Part shown: piece by piece, positions 1 to 9,273 of the stretch
Numbering within the stretch: position 1 is the stretch's first letter
Layout of the letters: each line of letters begins with the position of its first letter
Source of the DNA: Rhizorhabdus dicambivorans
GTDB lineage: Bacteria > Pseudomonadota > Alphaproteobacteria > Sphingomonadales > Sphingomonadaceae
Assembly: GCF_002355275.1 (NCBI RefSeq)
Contig: NZ_CP023450.1
Location: 99,627 to 163,626, forward strand
Length of the DNA stretch: 64,000 nt
Direction: 5' to 3'
The notes under the pieces: generated by a model
Database searches by the model: none
What the model was told of the DNA's origin: nothing
What the model saw: the letters and a program-made list of their open reading frames with translations, nothing else
Position numbers and translations under genes: made by a program

Positions 1-171
1 CAGTGGGTCCGCCCGATAGTACCACAGCCATGCGGGCAAGGCCGTGAGGTCGGTGTGAGAGCCGATCTGGCCCAGCCCAAAGAGGGCAACCAGCACGGCG
101 ATGGCGCAGCACAATAAGGTGCCGCCGGCAACGGACAGGCCGATCATCCAGAAGCTACGCTGCACCGGCAT
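1..171 (-). CDS. virD4: VirD4/TraG coupling protein, N-terminus only (partial)
   Basis: The gene runs off the left edge of the window. Its first 57 codons are visible, starting at an ATG (169-171) that overlaps the end of virB11 by 17 bp. The peptide begins MPVQRSFWMIGLSVAGGT and then has a hydrophobic segment (about residues 8-35), as expected for the membrane anchor of a type IV coupling protein. In this family the missing cytoplasmic part is an ATPase that brings the relaxase-DNA complex to the VirB channel. The call rests on the anchor and on the position directly after virB11; no ATPase motif can be seen here. Confidence 0.7.
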   Translation of the reverse strand, partial: MPVQRSFWMIGLSVAGGTLLCCAIAVLVALFGLGQIGSHTDLTALPAWLWYYRADPL

Positions 172-1159
172 CGCCCACCTTCGGGTGGAAGTAGACCTCT
201 TCGACCTCGAAGCGGCCGCCATGGCGCCGGGTCTGGACGACCACATCGATGAGCATTCGCAAAAGTCCGCGGATATCATCGCGCGCGAGATCTCGGCCGC
301 CCTCGGATTCCTTGACCAGTAGCGTCAGCTGCTCGAAGGCACCCGCCGCAGAGCCGGCATGCACCGTGGTGATCGACCCAGGGTGCCCCGAATTGACATT
401 GCGCAGGTAGAAGAACGCGGTGCCGTCGCGCAGCTCCTGCAGCAGGATCCGATCCGGGCGCATGCGCAGCGCGCTCTCGAGAAGTTGCTTGGGACCGACC
501 TTTGCAAGGCCCTGCCCCTCGCTCGAATAGACCATATGAACGACATTGCGATGGGGCACGATGAGTTCGCGTGTGTCCTCGATCGTAAGCAGTCGCTCGT
601 CGGGCGGGATGAGCTGGATGAGCGCTTTCGCCAAGGTCGTCTTGCCGGACCCGGTTGCACCGCTGACCAGGATATTCTTGCGCGCGGCGACCGCGACCTT
701 GAAGAAGGCCGGCCAGTCGCCCGCATCGCGAAGTGCCACCAACTCGGCGTCGGTTTCGGTAAGGCCCCGGGCGCTCGCGCGCGTCGTGTCAAAGAGGCCA
801 GCGCGTGCGAGCTGGTCGATCGGCAGGGTTACGGTCGAGGGCTTGCGTATCGTAAAGGACGGGCAGCCGCTCGGCGTCACCGACGGGATTACGATCTGGC
901 AGCGCTCGCCGCCTGGGAGGACGGTCGAACAGATCGGGGTCTGCCCATCGATGTCCTGGTGCGTGAAGCTTGCCGCGGCGACGGCGAGCGTTCCAAGCCA
1001 CTCGCTGTCGAGTTCGGACAGCTCATGCCATCGCCACCCCTGCCGGTCCTCGATTCCCGCCTCGCCCGGACGGTTGATGACGAGCTCGGTCACATCATCT
1101 GGCTCCAGCAACGGAAGAAGCGGTTCGAGGTAGTGACGAAGGACGGCGGTGTCGCGCAT
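155..1159 (-). CDS. virB11: Type IV secretion ATPase VirB11
   Basis: A 334-residue traffic ATPase of the VirB11/PilT class. These proteins form a hexamer at the inner-membrane base of the channel and power pilus assembly and substrate transfer. The Walker A motif GATGSGKT is at residues 167-174. Downstream are the Asp-box region (LLTIEDTREL) and the His-box region (SGHPGSITTVHAGS) typical of the family. Length matches the usual 330-345. It starts 3 bp after virB10 ends and overlaps virD4, so it is translated as part of the virB operon. Confidence 0.95.
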   Translation of the reverse strand: MRDTAVLRHYLEPLLPLLEPDDVTELVINRPGEAGIEDRQGWRWHELSELDSEWLGTLAVAAASFTHQDIDGQTPICSTVLPGGERCQIVIPSVTPSGCPSFTIRKPSTVTLPIDQLARAGLFDTTRASARGLTETDAELVALRDAGDWPAFFKVAVAARKNILVSGATGSGKTTLAKALIQLIPPDERLLTIEDTRELIVPHRNVVHMVYSSEGQGLAKVGPKQLLESALRMRPDRILLQELRDGTAFFYLRNVNSGHPGSITTVHAGSAAGAFEQLTLLVKESEGGRDLARDDIRGLLRMLIDVVVQTRRHGGRFEVEEVYFHPKVGDAGAA

Positions 1160-1162
1160 GGC

Positions 1163-2389
1163 TTACCGCCGCAGCTCTAGATTGTAGACATCGGCGAAGT
1201 TGAAGTCCTTGGCGACGAAGATACCGACCTCCTCGCCCTGGTTCTTTTTCAGCACCGGCCGGATATTGATGTTGTTCTGGAGCGCGATCGCGGCCCCTTC
1301 GCTCGGCGCACGCGTGACATTGTTGAAATTGCCGTTGCCGCTCGATGCGGCCTGCCCGGCAATATAGGCGGCGTCATCGACGAGCGAGAGCAGGAGCGCG
1401 CCGCCGAACCGTGCCCAAAAGAAGCTGTCGACCGCCCCAGCAAGCCCGGCGCGGCCGAGCGCGTCTGACCCAGGCGAGGCAAGGTCGATGCGGACGCCTT
1501 GTGGCGTCACCGCCCGGGTCCAAAGCACAAAGAGGCGGTTCTGACCCTGTTGGATACCTCCGCGATACTCGCCGAGCACGCGCGTGCCCTTTTCCATGAG
1601 CACGACCCGGCCATTCTCGGAGTAGACATCGCGCGGGATCATGCAGGACGTGTATCCAGGCTGCGCGGAATTGATGGCCGTCTGAAGGGTGCAGGGAATC
1701 AATGTCCCCGCAGTGATCAGAAAATTGCGATTGGGGAGCATCGAGGCTCGCGCTTCGCCTACGGCCGAACTTTGCCGCAGAAGATCCAGCGCATTGGGCG
1801 CCCCGCCCTCAGCGCTCCCTGGCGTTCCTGAATTTTCGGTCGGTTGCGCGCCCGAGGCCGCCGCCGGACCTTGCGAGGTCTCCCCACCGAGATCGCGCCC
1901 GCCATAGGCGATGAGTGTCGACCGTCGCGCCCGGTCGGCGAGGTTGGGCCGGGCGCCCGTCCCTCCTGTCGGTCCTGGCGCCGCACCGGGCTGCATGGCA
2001 GGGACGATCTGACCGTCGGGGCCAGGAACCCCTGCTGCGGGATTGAGCACAGGTGCGTTGGGATCGCTCCCGCCTGCGCCCAGCGGTCTCGGCTGCGGAG
2101 CGACCGCCGCGTAATCGACGGTTTCCCGCGCCACGATATCGCGCCGCTCTTGGGCCGCCCCGCCCGGTGCAGTGAGGTCACGATTGGAGCCCTGTTGGCT
2201 CGTCCCGGAATTAACCCACAGGATGCCCAGTACCATCGCCGTGCCGGCAAAGATGAGGGCGGTATTGCGCTTGGAAGGCGTCATCCCCCCGATCGGCTCG
2301 ATACCGCGCTCGTGCAGGATCTCGTCTTTCTCCGGCGTGAGATCGGCGCTCGGCAGAAGGCGCGAAACGGAGGATGGATCTTCGGCCAT
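1163..2389 (-). CDS. virB10: Type IV secretion core protein VirB10
   Basis: A 408-residue VirB10. It has a short cytoplasmic N-terminus, one membrane helix (about residues 45-60, NTALIFAGTAMVLGILWV), a long Pro/Gly/Ala-rich periplasmic linker, and a C-terminal TrbI-like domain (about 210-400) with the conserved run FLITAGTLIPCTLQTAINS. VirB10 spans both membranes and passes energy from the ATPases to the outer-membrane pore made with VirB7 and VirB9. It lies 3 bp downstream of virB9. ATG start. Confidence 0.95.
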   Translation of the reverse strand: MAEDPSSVSRLLPSADLTPEKDEILHERGIEPIGGMTPSKRNTALIFAGTAMVLGILWVNSGTSQQGSNRDLTAPGGAAQERRDIVARETVDYAAVAPQPRPLGAGGSDPNAPVLNPAAGVPGPDGQIVPAMQPGAAPGPTGGTGARPNLADRARRSTLIAYGGRDLGGETSQGPAAASGAQPTENSGTPGSAEGGAPNALDLLRQSSAVGEARASMLPNRNFLITAGTLIPCTLQTAINSAQPGYTSCMIPRDVYSENGRVVLMEKGTRVLGEYRGGIQQGQNRLFVLWTRAVTPQGVRIDLASPGSDALGRAGLAGAVDSFFWARFGGALLLSLVDDAAYIAGQAASSGNGNFNNVTRAPSEGAAIALQNNINIRPVLKKNQGEEVGIFVAKDFNFADVYNLELRR

Positions 2390-2392
2390 GGC

Positions 2393-3250
2393 TCATTCCT
2401 GCGGATGTGTGATGGTGCGCTCGACATGGGGCGACCCGGTGTTCGTCCCATGATCGACCCCATAGGGTTCTGGCGCCTGATTATAGATGCACAGCACCTC
2501 GCCGCCTCGCCGAAGGCGCAGCTGACGCGCCACCAAATGGACGACGACGAATTCGTCGCGGACGTCGAAGGGGACCAGCGTCTCAGATCCGTCCGGTCGC
2601 ACCAGATATATCGCCGGCACCTCGCGGTTCGCGGGGAAACGCAACACCGTGAACTGCCCGTTATCGGAGACCTCCGACGGCTGAAGCTCGCTGGAGCCCT
2701 GCACCTTGTAGTTCATGTTGCGAGGCCCTTCGACGACCGCATGATCGAGAGCGCCGCGAACGGCGCGGCCCTCTAGGGCAGCGGCCTGCATGGCAATCTG
2801 CGCGGCCCTGAGACGCGCGGCGCGGTCGGCGTCGTCCCTGGGATATCGGAACCGCACCTGAAAATAGGCTTGGCCGTTGCGGCCCGTGATCGGACCGCTG
2901 CGAGCGGTCAACTCGAACGCATAGCTGCGCAATTCGCCTCCGCGCGACGTGGTGACGATGAGATTGGTCGGTCCGGCACGCTCACGCGGCTTGAGGAACA
3001 GGATGTGCCCGGCGACGGCGACCTCCCAAGATACGGTGTCGCCCAGCGCGACGTGCTGGATCGTCTCATCGTCGCTCAGGACAATCTGCGTTGCGGTCCG
3101 GAACGTGCCGACGATCCGATAGACCTCGGTCTCTTCATATTCGACGAACTTGACGCGCGGGTCGGACGGACCACCTCGCGGAACTTCGACCGCGTGCGCC
3201 GCCGTTACAGGCACCAGCGCGCAAATGATGGCGGCGGAGAGTGCCCTCAT
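2393..3250 (-). CDS. virB9: Type IV secretion outer-membrane core protein VirB9
   Basis: About 285 residues from an ATG at 3248-3250. I prefer this start because it gives a clean signal peptide (MRALSAAIICALVPVTAAHA) and overlaps the end of virB8 by 4 bases, whereas the longer open frame adds 39 unlikely residues. After the signal come the two VirB9/TrbG/CagX beta domains (for example YRIVGTFRTATQIVLSDDE and a C-terminal NGQFTVLRFPANREVPAIY). It is periplasmic/outer-membrane and pairs with the VirB7-like lipoprotein and VirB10. Confidence 0.93.
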   Translation of the reverse strand: MRALSAAIICALVPVTAAHAVEVPRGGPSDPRVKFVEYEETEVYRIVGTFRTATQIVLSDDETIQHVALGDTVSWEVAVAGHILFLKPRERAGPTNLIVTTSRGGELRSYAFELTARSGPITGRNGQAYFQVRFRYPRDDADRAARLRAAQIAMQAAALEGRAVRGALDHAVVEGPRNMNYKVQGSSELQPSEVSDNGQFTVLRFPANREVPAIYLVRPDGSETLVPFDVRDEFVVVHLVARQLRLRRGGEVLCIYNQAPEPYGVDHGTNTGSPHVERTITHPQE

Positions 3251-3945
3251 CGGATCACCTCCGGATCGGCACGATAGTTTTCGACCTGGAATCCCAGCGG
3301 GTTCCGGTAGCGATCGCCTTCCGCCATGGGCGCGTTGGCGTAGGCGAACGTGATCGTGGCGATCCAATCGCTGTTCTGAACGTCGGTCTCGGTCTGGACC
3401 GTCCGCGTGAACCGCACATTGGCGACGCGATCGTTGATGAAGGCGATGTTGCGCACGCGCGCTTGCACGACGGCATTCTTGCCCCAGACATTTTGGGGAC
3501 TTGCGCCATTGTTGCTGCTGTAGAAGCGCGCCCAGCGCTGCTGTTCAGTCGGTTGCGAGAGGATCGTCACGAACCGAAAATTTTCTTCGGCCGCTGCCGG
3601 GATCCAGCTTTCGCGGGTTCTCACATACTGGGCGAGGAAGTATTTGGTGACCGCCTCATCGTAGCGCATCGGCCGCTGGGTGAGCGCGGTCTGGACATCC
3701 ACCGCGCCGGTGGTCTGGTTGACGCGAATAACATAGGGCACGACAGTCTTGAGAGGTGTCAGAGCCGCAACTGCGAAGATCGAGGCCGCGGCCAGGAGTG
3801 AGGCGATGGCCGCGATGCTCCAAGCGATGCGGGTCGAGCGCAGCGCGTTCCGGATCCTGTCCTGATCCCAGCTTCGTGCGTCCCGGAAATAGCGCTGCAG
3901 CCCCGATGCCGGCACGGCCTCCGAGCGGTCATCAGCAGCTCGCAT
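3247..3945 (-). CDS. virB8: Type IV secretion assembly factor VirB8
   Basis: 232 residues from the ATG at 3943-3945 (MRAADDRSEAV). A short cytoplasmic tail with the family's SWDQDRIRNALRSTRIAW is followed by one membrane helix (about 38-60) and an NTF2-like periplasmic domain ending in NPLGFQVENYRADPEVIR. VirB8 is a bitopic inner-membrane scaffold that nucleates the core complex. It overlaps the VirB7-like gene by 14 bp and virB9 by 4 bp, so the genes are translationally linked. Confidence 0.93.
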   Translation of the reverse strand: MRAADDRSEAVPASGLQRYFRDARSWDQDRIRNALRSTRIAWSIAAIASLLAAASIFAVAALTPLKTVVPYVIRVNQTTGAVDVQTALTQRPMRYDEAVTKYFLAQYVRTRESWIPAAAEENFRFVTILSQPTEQQRWARFYSSNNGASPQNVWGKNAVVQARVRNIAFINDRVANVRFTRTVQTETDVQNSDWIATITFAYANAPMAEGDRYRNPLGFQVENYRADPEVIR

Positions 3946-4273
3946 AATGCGATCCCCTTGGTGCGAACGAGACCTTGTCGTCCGAGGTAGACGGCGACGG
4001 CACGGCGGGCGGCGGGGGCGGATCGCCGTCTCGAGGATGGGACAGGGGCGGTATGGGCGGCGCAACTCTTGGTGCCGTGGTGGCAGGCACTGGCGAGCCA
4101 GGCAGGACGCTTCCGTAGATGTTCACGTCTCGCAGGCGATGACCATTGCAAACCGCGAGCTTCTTGGGTCCGGAAGCACAGCCCGCGACGCCGAGCACAG
4201 CTAAGCCACCGACTAGGCAAGCGACGCTGCGGCGGAAGCTCGAGGCGGAAATTCGCGGAAAAAGGAAAGTCAT
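3932..4273 (-). CDS. VirB7-like outer-membrane lipoprotein
   Basis: 113 residues. A signal peptide ends in a lipobox (LGVAGC, Cys about residue 32). The mature part is short, with CNGHRLRDVNIYG followed by a Pro-rich tail. Position between virB6 and virB8 and the lipobox support a VirB7 role: a lipoprotein that stabilises VirB9 in the outer membrane. It is longer than classical VirB7 (about 55 residues), so the name is by context, not by strong similarity. Confidence 0.75.
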   Translation of the reverse strand: MTFLFPRISASSFRRSVACLVGGLAVLGVAGCASGPKKLAVCNGHRLRDVNIYGSVLPGSPVPATTAPRVAPPIPPLSHPRDGDPPPPPAVPSPSTSDDKVSFAPRGSHYASC

Positions 4274-4285
4274 GATGATGCCTCA

Positions 4286-5230
4286 CTACGCCGATTCGAT
4301 GGTGCCGCCGCGACGAGCGGCGCGCTCCAAGTTGCGACTGTTGCGCATGACGCGACGCTGTCGGAAGGGAGATGCCATCGTCCCCCAAGCCGTTCCGGCG
4401 AAGGCACCCACGCCGGCAGCCGCGCCCCCGGCTATTCCCGTCGCGATGGCCGGAGCCTGGAAGAAGAAGATCGTCCCCAAAAATATGTACGCTGCAAACA
4501 GGACAGCACCGAAAGCCGTATCCACGACGCCTTCAGATGCTGCTGTTGCAGCCGCTCCGAGGTCTGTGATTAGGGTCGTGATGGCTATGATTACAGCAAG
4601 GAGAACGATATAGTTGAATACTTGGCCCAGCCAGCCGTGGAAAAAACGCCTCGTTGGCTCGAAAAGAGCTAGGGCGATGAAGATGGGGCCAAGCGCGATA
4701 ATGATCGCCAACGCAACTTTGGCAAATATGGTGATAGCGAATCCAACCGCTGCCGAGAGCCCAACTAATGCCTTCAGCCCCAGGCTCAGCGCATAGAGGA
4801 CCAGTTTATATGGGTTAATGTCGCTGTAGGTTGCGGCTTCAGTCTCTATCCGCGCAACTATAGCATCACTTTGAGTGTAATAGTCGTCGAATGCCTCTCC
4901 TACTGTGTCGATCGTCTTACCGGCGAGAGCTTGGGAGATCGCATCGGGCATTCCGTGGAAGAGCGGCGTCGTGATCCAATCGGAATAGGCGACCGTCGTC
5001 GCAGCAACATACAGCAGGCAGAGCTTCACCATCCGATAGAATAGCTCACCCCATGGTTCGCTGATGATGCCCCGCATCACCATGTAGCCGAACAGGGCGA
5101 TGTAGATAACCAGCCCGACAGCGAGCGGACCACGGACAACCTCTACGACGTTTTGGAGACGCTCGTTGAGGAAAAGATCAAGCTTCCCATCAACGTTCGC
5201 GTAAAGTGAATTGAACATGTCCGTGGCCAT
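4286..5230 (-). CDS. virB6: Type IV secretion inner-membrane protein VirB6
   Basis: A 314-residue polytopic protein of the VirB6/TrbL family with at least five hydrophobic stretches (about residues 35-55, 70-90, 145-165, 172-192, 200-220 and 235-265). The central run LFEPTRRFFHGWLGQVFNYI, with its conserved Trp, is characteristic. VirB6 forms part of the inner-membrane channel. The gene is visibly less GC-rich than its neighbours at about 4480-5230. It follows the EexN-like gene by about 21 bp. Confidence 0.9.
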   Translation of the reverse strand: MATDMFNSLYANVDGKLDLFLNERLQNVVEVVRGPLAVGLVIYIALFGYMVMRGIISEPWGELFYRMVKLCLLYVAATTVAYSDWITTPLFHGMPDAISQALAGKTIDTVGEAFDDYYTQSDAIVARIETEAATYSDINPYKLVLYALSLGLKALVGLSAAVGFAITIFAKVALAIIIALGPIFIALALFEPTRRFFHGWLGQVFNYIVLLAVIIAITTLITDLGAAATAASEGVVDTAFGAVLFAAYIFLGTIFFFQAPAIATGIAGGAAAGVGAFAGTAWGTMASPFRQRRVMRNSRNLERAARRGGTIESA

Positions 5231-5251
5231 GCGAGGCTCCAGGGCGCTGGA

Positions 5252-5470
5252 TTATTTCGAAAGCGACCGCATCTTGTTGTCGAGGATCCGGAGGCTTTCA
5301 GCGTTGGAACACTCCTGTTCGTTGGGATGTGATCCGTCGGCACAGGCCTTGACGAGTCCTCTGAGCTCTTCCGGGTGAGAGGTTAGATAGTCCTTCCCGC
5401 GCGGTGCCCGCTCGCATCCTGCGAGCATTCCCGCTGCGGCAAACCCAAGCAGCAAAGCTCTCGCGGTCAT
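5252..5470 (-). CDS. EexN-like lipoprotein (entry exclusion)
   Basis: A 72-residue lipoprotein with lipobox LAGC at about residue 19 and a short mature part containing the two-Cys pattern CADGSHPNEQECSNAE. This pattern and the position between virB5 and virB6 fit the EexN family, which blocks uptake of a related plasmid by a cell that already carries one. The start codon overlaps the virB5 stop by 4 bp. Function is inferred from family and context. Confidence 0.75.
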   Translation of the reverse strand: MTARALLLGFAAAGMLAGCERAPRGKDYLTSHPEELRGLVKACADGSHPNEQECSNAESLRILDNKMRSLSK

Positions 5471-6180
5471 TGCGACAAGCTTTCTAGCTTCGTCGCCAGT
5501 ATCGCTTCGCTTTCGCGCTGTGATCGCAACTGGACGTCTGCTTCTTGCCGCATTCGCAGCGCCTGCAATTGCAAGGCGTCGTTCTGGATATGGGCATTCT
5601 CGACCCCTACCCTCGCCTGGATATCCATGACCTGCTTGGCGTCCGAAGCGGTATCCAGCGAGGTTCTCAGCTCTTCGAGGCCGGCGGTACGCTGGGCCGA
5701 CACGCCATAGGCCGCCTCCGCGATCGCGGCGTCGCGCGCTGCGAGGTCGCCGTTCCGCAAGAGGTTATCGCGGGACGCGCGCTCATACGCCGACGCACCT
5801 GGCCGCAATTCCGGCAAAGCGATGCGGTTGGCGTCCCGGATACGGGTCGCGGAGCTCCCGAGCGAACCCAGGCTGGCATTGTCCGACGACATCAGCCGAC
5901 TGATGTCACGGGCCTCCCGCGGCAGAAGATGGCGCATGGCATCGGTGGAAAGAGATGATGCGATGCCGTTGACGTCGGTGACCTGGTTGAAGCTGCCATA
6001 GAGCTGCTTCGCTTCTGCGATCTGCTCCTTCCCCTGATCGATCATCGACAGGGTGTTTTTCACCGTGGCCAGCGCCTGCAGATAACCGGAGCTGTCGTAG
6101 ACGGGGATGCCTTGCGCAACTGCAGGCCCCGCCATTCCTAGGGCGATGGCGCCAAGTGCTGCGTATATGCCCTTACCCAT
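5467..6180 (-). CDS. virB5: Type IV secretion pilus-tip protein VirB5
   Basis: 237 residues. A signal peptide (MGKGIYAALGAIALGMAGPAVAQ) is followed by an alpha-helical, Ala/Gln/Arg-rich protein, with helices around 30-70 and 160-235. This is the VirB5/TrbJ architecture; VirB5 is a minor pilin thought to sit at the pilus tip and help adhesion. It begins 3 bp after virB4 ends. Confidence 0.88.
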   Translation of the reverse strand: MGKGIYAALGAIALGMAGPAVAQGIPVYDSSGYLQALATVKNTLSMIDQGKEQIAEAKQLYGSFNQVTDVNGIASSLSTDAMRHLLPREARDISRLMSSDNASLGSLGSSATRIRDANRIALPELRPGASAYERASRDNLLRNGDLAARDAAIAEAAYGVSAQRTAGLEELRTSLDTASDAKQVMDIQARVGVENAHIQNDALQLQALRMRQEADVQLRSQRESEAILATKLESLSQ

Positions 6181-6183
6181 AGC

Positions 6184-8601
6184 TCATCCTTTCCTGATCG
6201 ATGCAGACCGACGCTGCTGGTGAAAAAGAGGCAGCCATTTCGCCGGGTCGTCGCCGACATCAGCGCGAATGGCATCGAGGAGCGTCACGGTTTCCGTGGT
6301 GCCCGAGAGCACCGCGAGCTCGTCGGAGAGGCCGCCCAGGTCCAGTTCCACCACGATCGAGTCATGACCCTGCTTGATGAGGAAGCGGCGAGACTCGGGG
6401 TTCAGGTCGTGACGGACGAGCTTGAATTCCGCCTGGGTCAGGCCCAGCCCGTCGATATAATCCGTTTCACGCCCATAGGGGTTGGGCAGCAGGATCTTGG
6501 TCGCGACCTGCTCCATGATACTGTGTGAGATATCCGAGCGCAGCGCATCGGCCGGGCTCTGCGTGCCGAAAACCAAGAAGGCGTTCTGCTTGCGGTAGGT
6601 CTTCAGGCCATCCTGGGCAAAGGCGCGGAAAGCGTCATCACCCAGCGCCTTCCAGAACTCATCGATGTCGATCACCAGTCGGCGGCCATCCAGAAGGCCG
6701 TCGATGCGATGGAACATGTACATCATGATCGGCGTGCGAACTTCCGGATTGTCGAGGAAGTCGGTCATGTCGAAGCCGAGGAACGGCGCATCGAGCGACA
6801 AAGCATCGATCTCGTTGTCGAACACCCAACCCAGCGATCCGCCCCGCGACCATTTCTCAAGTCGAGCGCCGATGCCTTCCGGGTCGCGCTGGCCGAGCAG
6901 CTGGCGCAGGGCCAGAATGGATCGGTTCTCCGGTGCGAGCCGCCCGAGCGACGCCAAGCCTTCGTCGATCATACGCTCCTGGGTGACGCCCAGCGGGCCG
7001 CCCGGCGGCGTCACCAGCTGCCGGATCAGACGACCGAGAAAGACGAGGTTGCGCGGTCCATATTCGAGCGCCCGCAGCGGCGCGAAGCCGGTTGGCTCCC
7101 CGTTCTTCAGCGTCAGATAGATCCCGCCAACAGACCGCACGTAGATCTCGGCGCCGCGATCCTTGTCGATGAAGATCTGCTGCGCGCCCGTCTTCTCGAG
7201 CTGCGCCATCAGGAAGTTCTGAACGACCGTTTTGCCCGCGCCCGAGGGACCGATAATGAGCGTGTGGCCGAGATCCCCGACATGGAAGTTGAAATAGTAG
7301 GGCGATTGCGCGGCCGTCTTCATCAGCGCGATCGCCGGACCCCAATGATTTCCGCTCGGCCGGCCCGCGGGATAGGTATGGAAGGGTGCCAATGCGGCGA
7401 AATTCCGCGATGTGATTGCCGCCGGCCGCGCCCGCCACGCGAAGTTACCGGGAAGCTGAGCCCAGAAGGCTGCTTCGAGCGCCGGACCTTCCCTCGCCGA
7501 CACCAGACCAGCGTCCGCGAGCGCCGCCCGCGCGGCCGACAGATTATCGGCGAGCCGCCTCTGGCTCTCGGCAAACACCCCAAGCGAGAAGTGATGTTCG
7601 CCCAGCACGAACCGATTGCTTTGAAGATCGTCGGCGGCGTCTTCAAGGTCGAGCGCCTGGCTTGCTGCCGCGTCCTCGGTCGAGGCCATCTGGTTCTGTC
7701 GCCGGCGCAGCCTTTCGGCCGCGCGCGCCTTCCCCATGAAGGTGAAGGATTGCGACACGACGAACGCGAAATCCTGGCCGAGCAGAGCGTTCATCTGACC
7801 GGGACGGGTGAGCGCAGGATATTCCCGGATGCCGAAAATCCCCAGCCAGCGGCTCGCATCATGGGCGCGGATCTCGACCGTCTCGCGTCCGAAGATCACC
7901 CGCTCGCCGTAGAGTGCGGATCCAAGATGGCCTCGGACCAGCGGCACCTTGGCCTTGGCGCCCATCATGACTTGCTCGAGCACTTCGAGCGGCCTGGAGA
8001 ATAGGAGGCCATTTTGCTCATAGAGGCCGAGCCGTGCGGGGCTGCACCGCCGGAGGAGCTTTTCGATATCGCGCGCCTTCTCCTCGAAGCGGGCCAGTTC
8101 GTCAGGGTCGATTTCTTCATCGGCCGCCCTGGCCTTGGCGATGCGCTTGAGGAGAAGCCCCGTCCGATCGGCCGAGCCGACCGCCGGCCGCATGATCAGC
8201 GTCAGATAGTGCTCGTTGACGAACATGCGCTTGGCAGTCACCCGCGCGCGATATTTTTCGTCCAGTTCGGCCGCGAAGTCCGAGCGGAATTGGCCTTCGG
8301 GATAGTCATCGACCGGGCGGCGAACGATGTGGGTCCAGAGCGCGAGCCGGTCGTCGGCAATGTTGCGCCAGGTGCCGTTGAGCTTCTCATGCCAGTCGTT
8401 GAGGTGGATCGGATCCGCGGTTTCGAAGGCGAGCCCCTCGAGGCGGAACATCATCATGAGGTCGCCGCTATCGAGCGCGATCACCTCCGACGTCACGTGG
8501 CGCGCATAGGGCAGATAGCGCCCAGGCTCGGCCTCTTGCCGCAATATGCGCCACGGCGTCTTGCGGGGCGGGAGCTGGGCAGCCGCGCTAGCCACGCGCA
8601 A
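6184..8601 (-). CDS. virB4: Type IV secretion ATPase VirB4
   Basis: An 805-residue CagE/TrbE/VirB4 ATPase with Walker A GPSGAGKT at about residue 450 and a Walker B-like RLVIDIDEFWKAL at about 640. The N-terminal half carries the family's NEHYLTLIMRP motif. VirB4 energises pilus and channel assembly at the inner membrane. The longest frame starts at a TTG (8599-8601). A GTG two codons later (8593-8595) is an equally plausible start; both overlap the end of virB3, so no choice is forced. Confidence 0.95.
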   Translation of the reverse strand: MRVASAAAQLPPRKTPWRILRQEAEPGRYLPYARHVTSEVIALDSGDLMMMFRLEGLAFETADPIHLNDWHEKLNGTWRNIADDRLALWTHIVRRPVDDYPEGQFRSDFAAELDEKYRARVTAKRMFVNEHYLTLIMRPAVGSADRTGLLLKRIAKARAADEEIDPDELARFEEKARDIEKLLRRCSPARLGLYEQNGLLFSRPLEVLEQVMMGAKAKVPLVRGHLGSALYGERVIFGRETVEIRAHDASRWLGIFGIREYPALTRPGQMNALLGQDFAFVVSQSFTFMGKARAAERLRRRQNQMASTEDAAASQALDLEDAADDLQSNRFVLGEHHFSLGVFAESQRRLADNLSAARAALADAGLVSAREGPALEAAFWAQLPGNFAWRARPAAITSRNFAALAPFHTYPAGRPSGNHWGPAIALMKTAAQSPYYFNFHVGDLGHTLIIGPSGAGKTVVQNFLMAQLEKTGAQQIFIDKDRGAEIYVRSVGGIYLTLKNGEPTGFAPLRALEYGPRNLVFLGRLIRQLVTPPGGPLGVTQERMIDEGLASLGRLAPENRSILALRQLLGQRDPEGIGARLEKWSRGGSLGWVFDNEIDALSLDAPFLGFDMTDFLDNPEVRTPIMMYMFHRIDGLLDGRRLVIDIDEFWKALGDDAFRAFAQDGLKTYRKQNAFLVFGTQSPADALRSDISHSIMEQVATKILLPNPYGRETDYIDGLGLTQAEFKLVRHDLNPESRRFLIKQGHDSIVVELDLGGLSDELAVLSGTTETVTLLDAIRADVGDDPAKWLPLFHQQRRSASIRKG

Positions 8602-8938
8602 AGCCCTTGCGTTTCAGCCCGGCGACCGGGAGCGGCGAATAGGAACTGCCGCCCCACCAGACGCGGTTCCGGTTGCGCGCCTTGGTCATGGTCCAGAGGG
8701 ACAGCAGCCGGAAGGCGTTGGCATCATGCCGCACGATGAGCCGTGCAACAGCAAGACAGGCGCCTCCGATGGCGCCGGCATAGAGCGGGTTGCCGCTGAC
8801 GATCAAAGTGAGACAGGCGGCAAGCGCGATCGGCAACGAGGCTTCGAGCGGCACGCCGAGCCACATCGTCGGGCGCGTGACCGCGAGAAACAACGTCTCC
8901 TCGCGCAGCCGCTCGTCCAGCGCGGCGCTCTCCTTCAC
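8588..8938 (-). CDS. virB3: Type IV secretion protein VirB3
   Basis: 116 residues from a GTG (8936-8938) that overlaps the virB2 stop as GTGA. It carries the VirB3 pattern LFLAVTRPTMWLGVPLEA followed by two hydrophobic segments (about 25-45 and 48-65). VirB3 is an inner-membrane component that works with VirB4. I chose the GTG because upstream in-frame sequence lies inside virB2 and no ATG is better placed. Confidence 0.9.
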   Translation of the reverse strand: MKESAALDERLREETLFLAVTRPTMWLGVPLEASLPIALAACLTLIVSGNPLYAGAIGGACLAVARLIVRHDANAFRLLSLWTMTKARNRNRVWWGGSSYSPLPVAGLKRKGFARG

Positions 8939-9273
8939 GCGCCACCCGTGATGGTGTCGACGATCCACTGCGCGCTGAAGACGATGAAGATGCCAACAAT
9001 GACCGTCACCAGAAGGCCGAGGCTGGCGCGCCCGGTGAAAAACATGAACCCGACGATCACGACCGCGATCACCGCGATGGTCTTGGCGAAGGTCCCGGTG
9101 AGCCAGGTCTTGATGTTCTCCGCCATGGACGTGATGCCGTCGGCACCTTGCGCGTGCGCAGGATCGCTCAGCAGTATCGAGACAAGCAGCGCCAATGCCA
9201 TCACGCCGATGATGCGCAGCAGAAGTCGCGCCCATTGTGGCCGTCCGCCCAGGTGGGCGGTGATTGCTGTCAT
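8935..9273 (-). CDS. virB2: Major pilin VirB2
   Basis: 112 residues from ATG 9271-9273, overlapping the virB1 stop by 4 bp. A long signal region ends at about DPAHA-QG (residue 40). Two hydrophobic helices follow (about 60-80 and 85-105) separated by the short polar loop FFTGRAS, as in VirB2/TrbC pilins. Mature pilin would be about 72 residues. Confidence 0.92.
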   Translation of the reverse strand: MTAITAHLGGRPQWARLLLRIIGVMALALLVSILLSDPAHAQGADGITSMAENIKTWLTGTFAKTIAVIAVVIVGFMFFTGRASLGLLVTVIVGIFIVFSAQWIVDTITGGA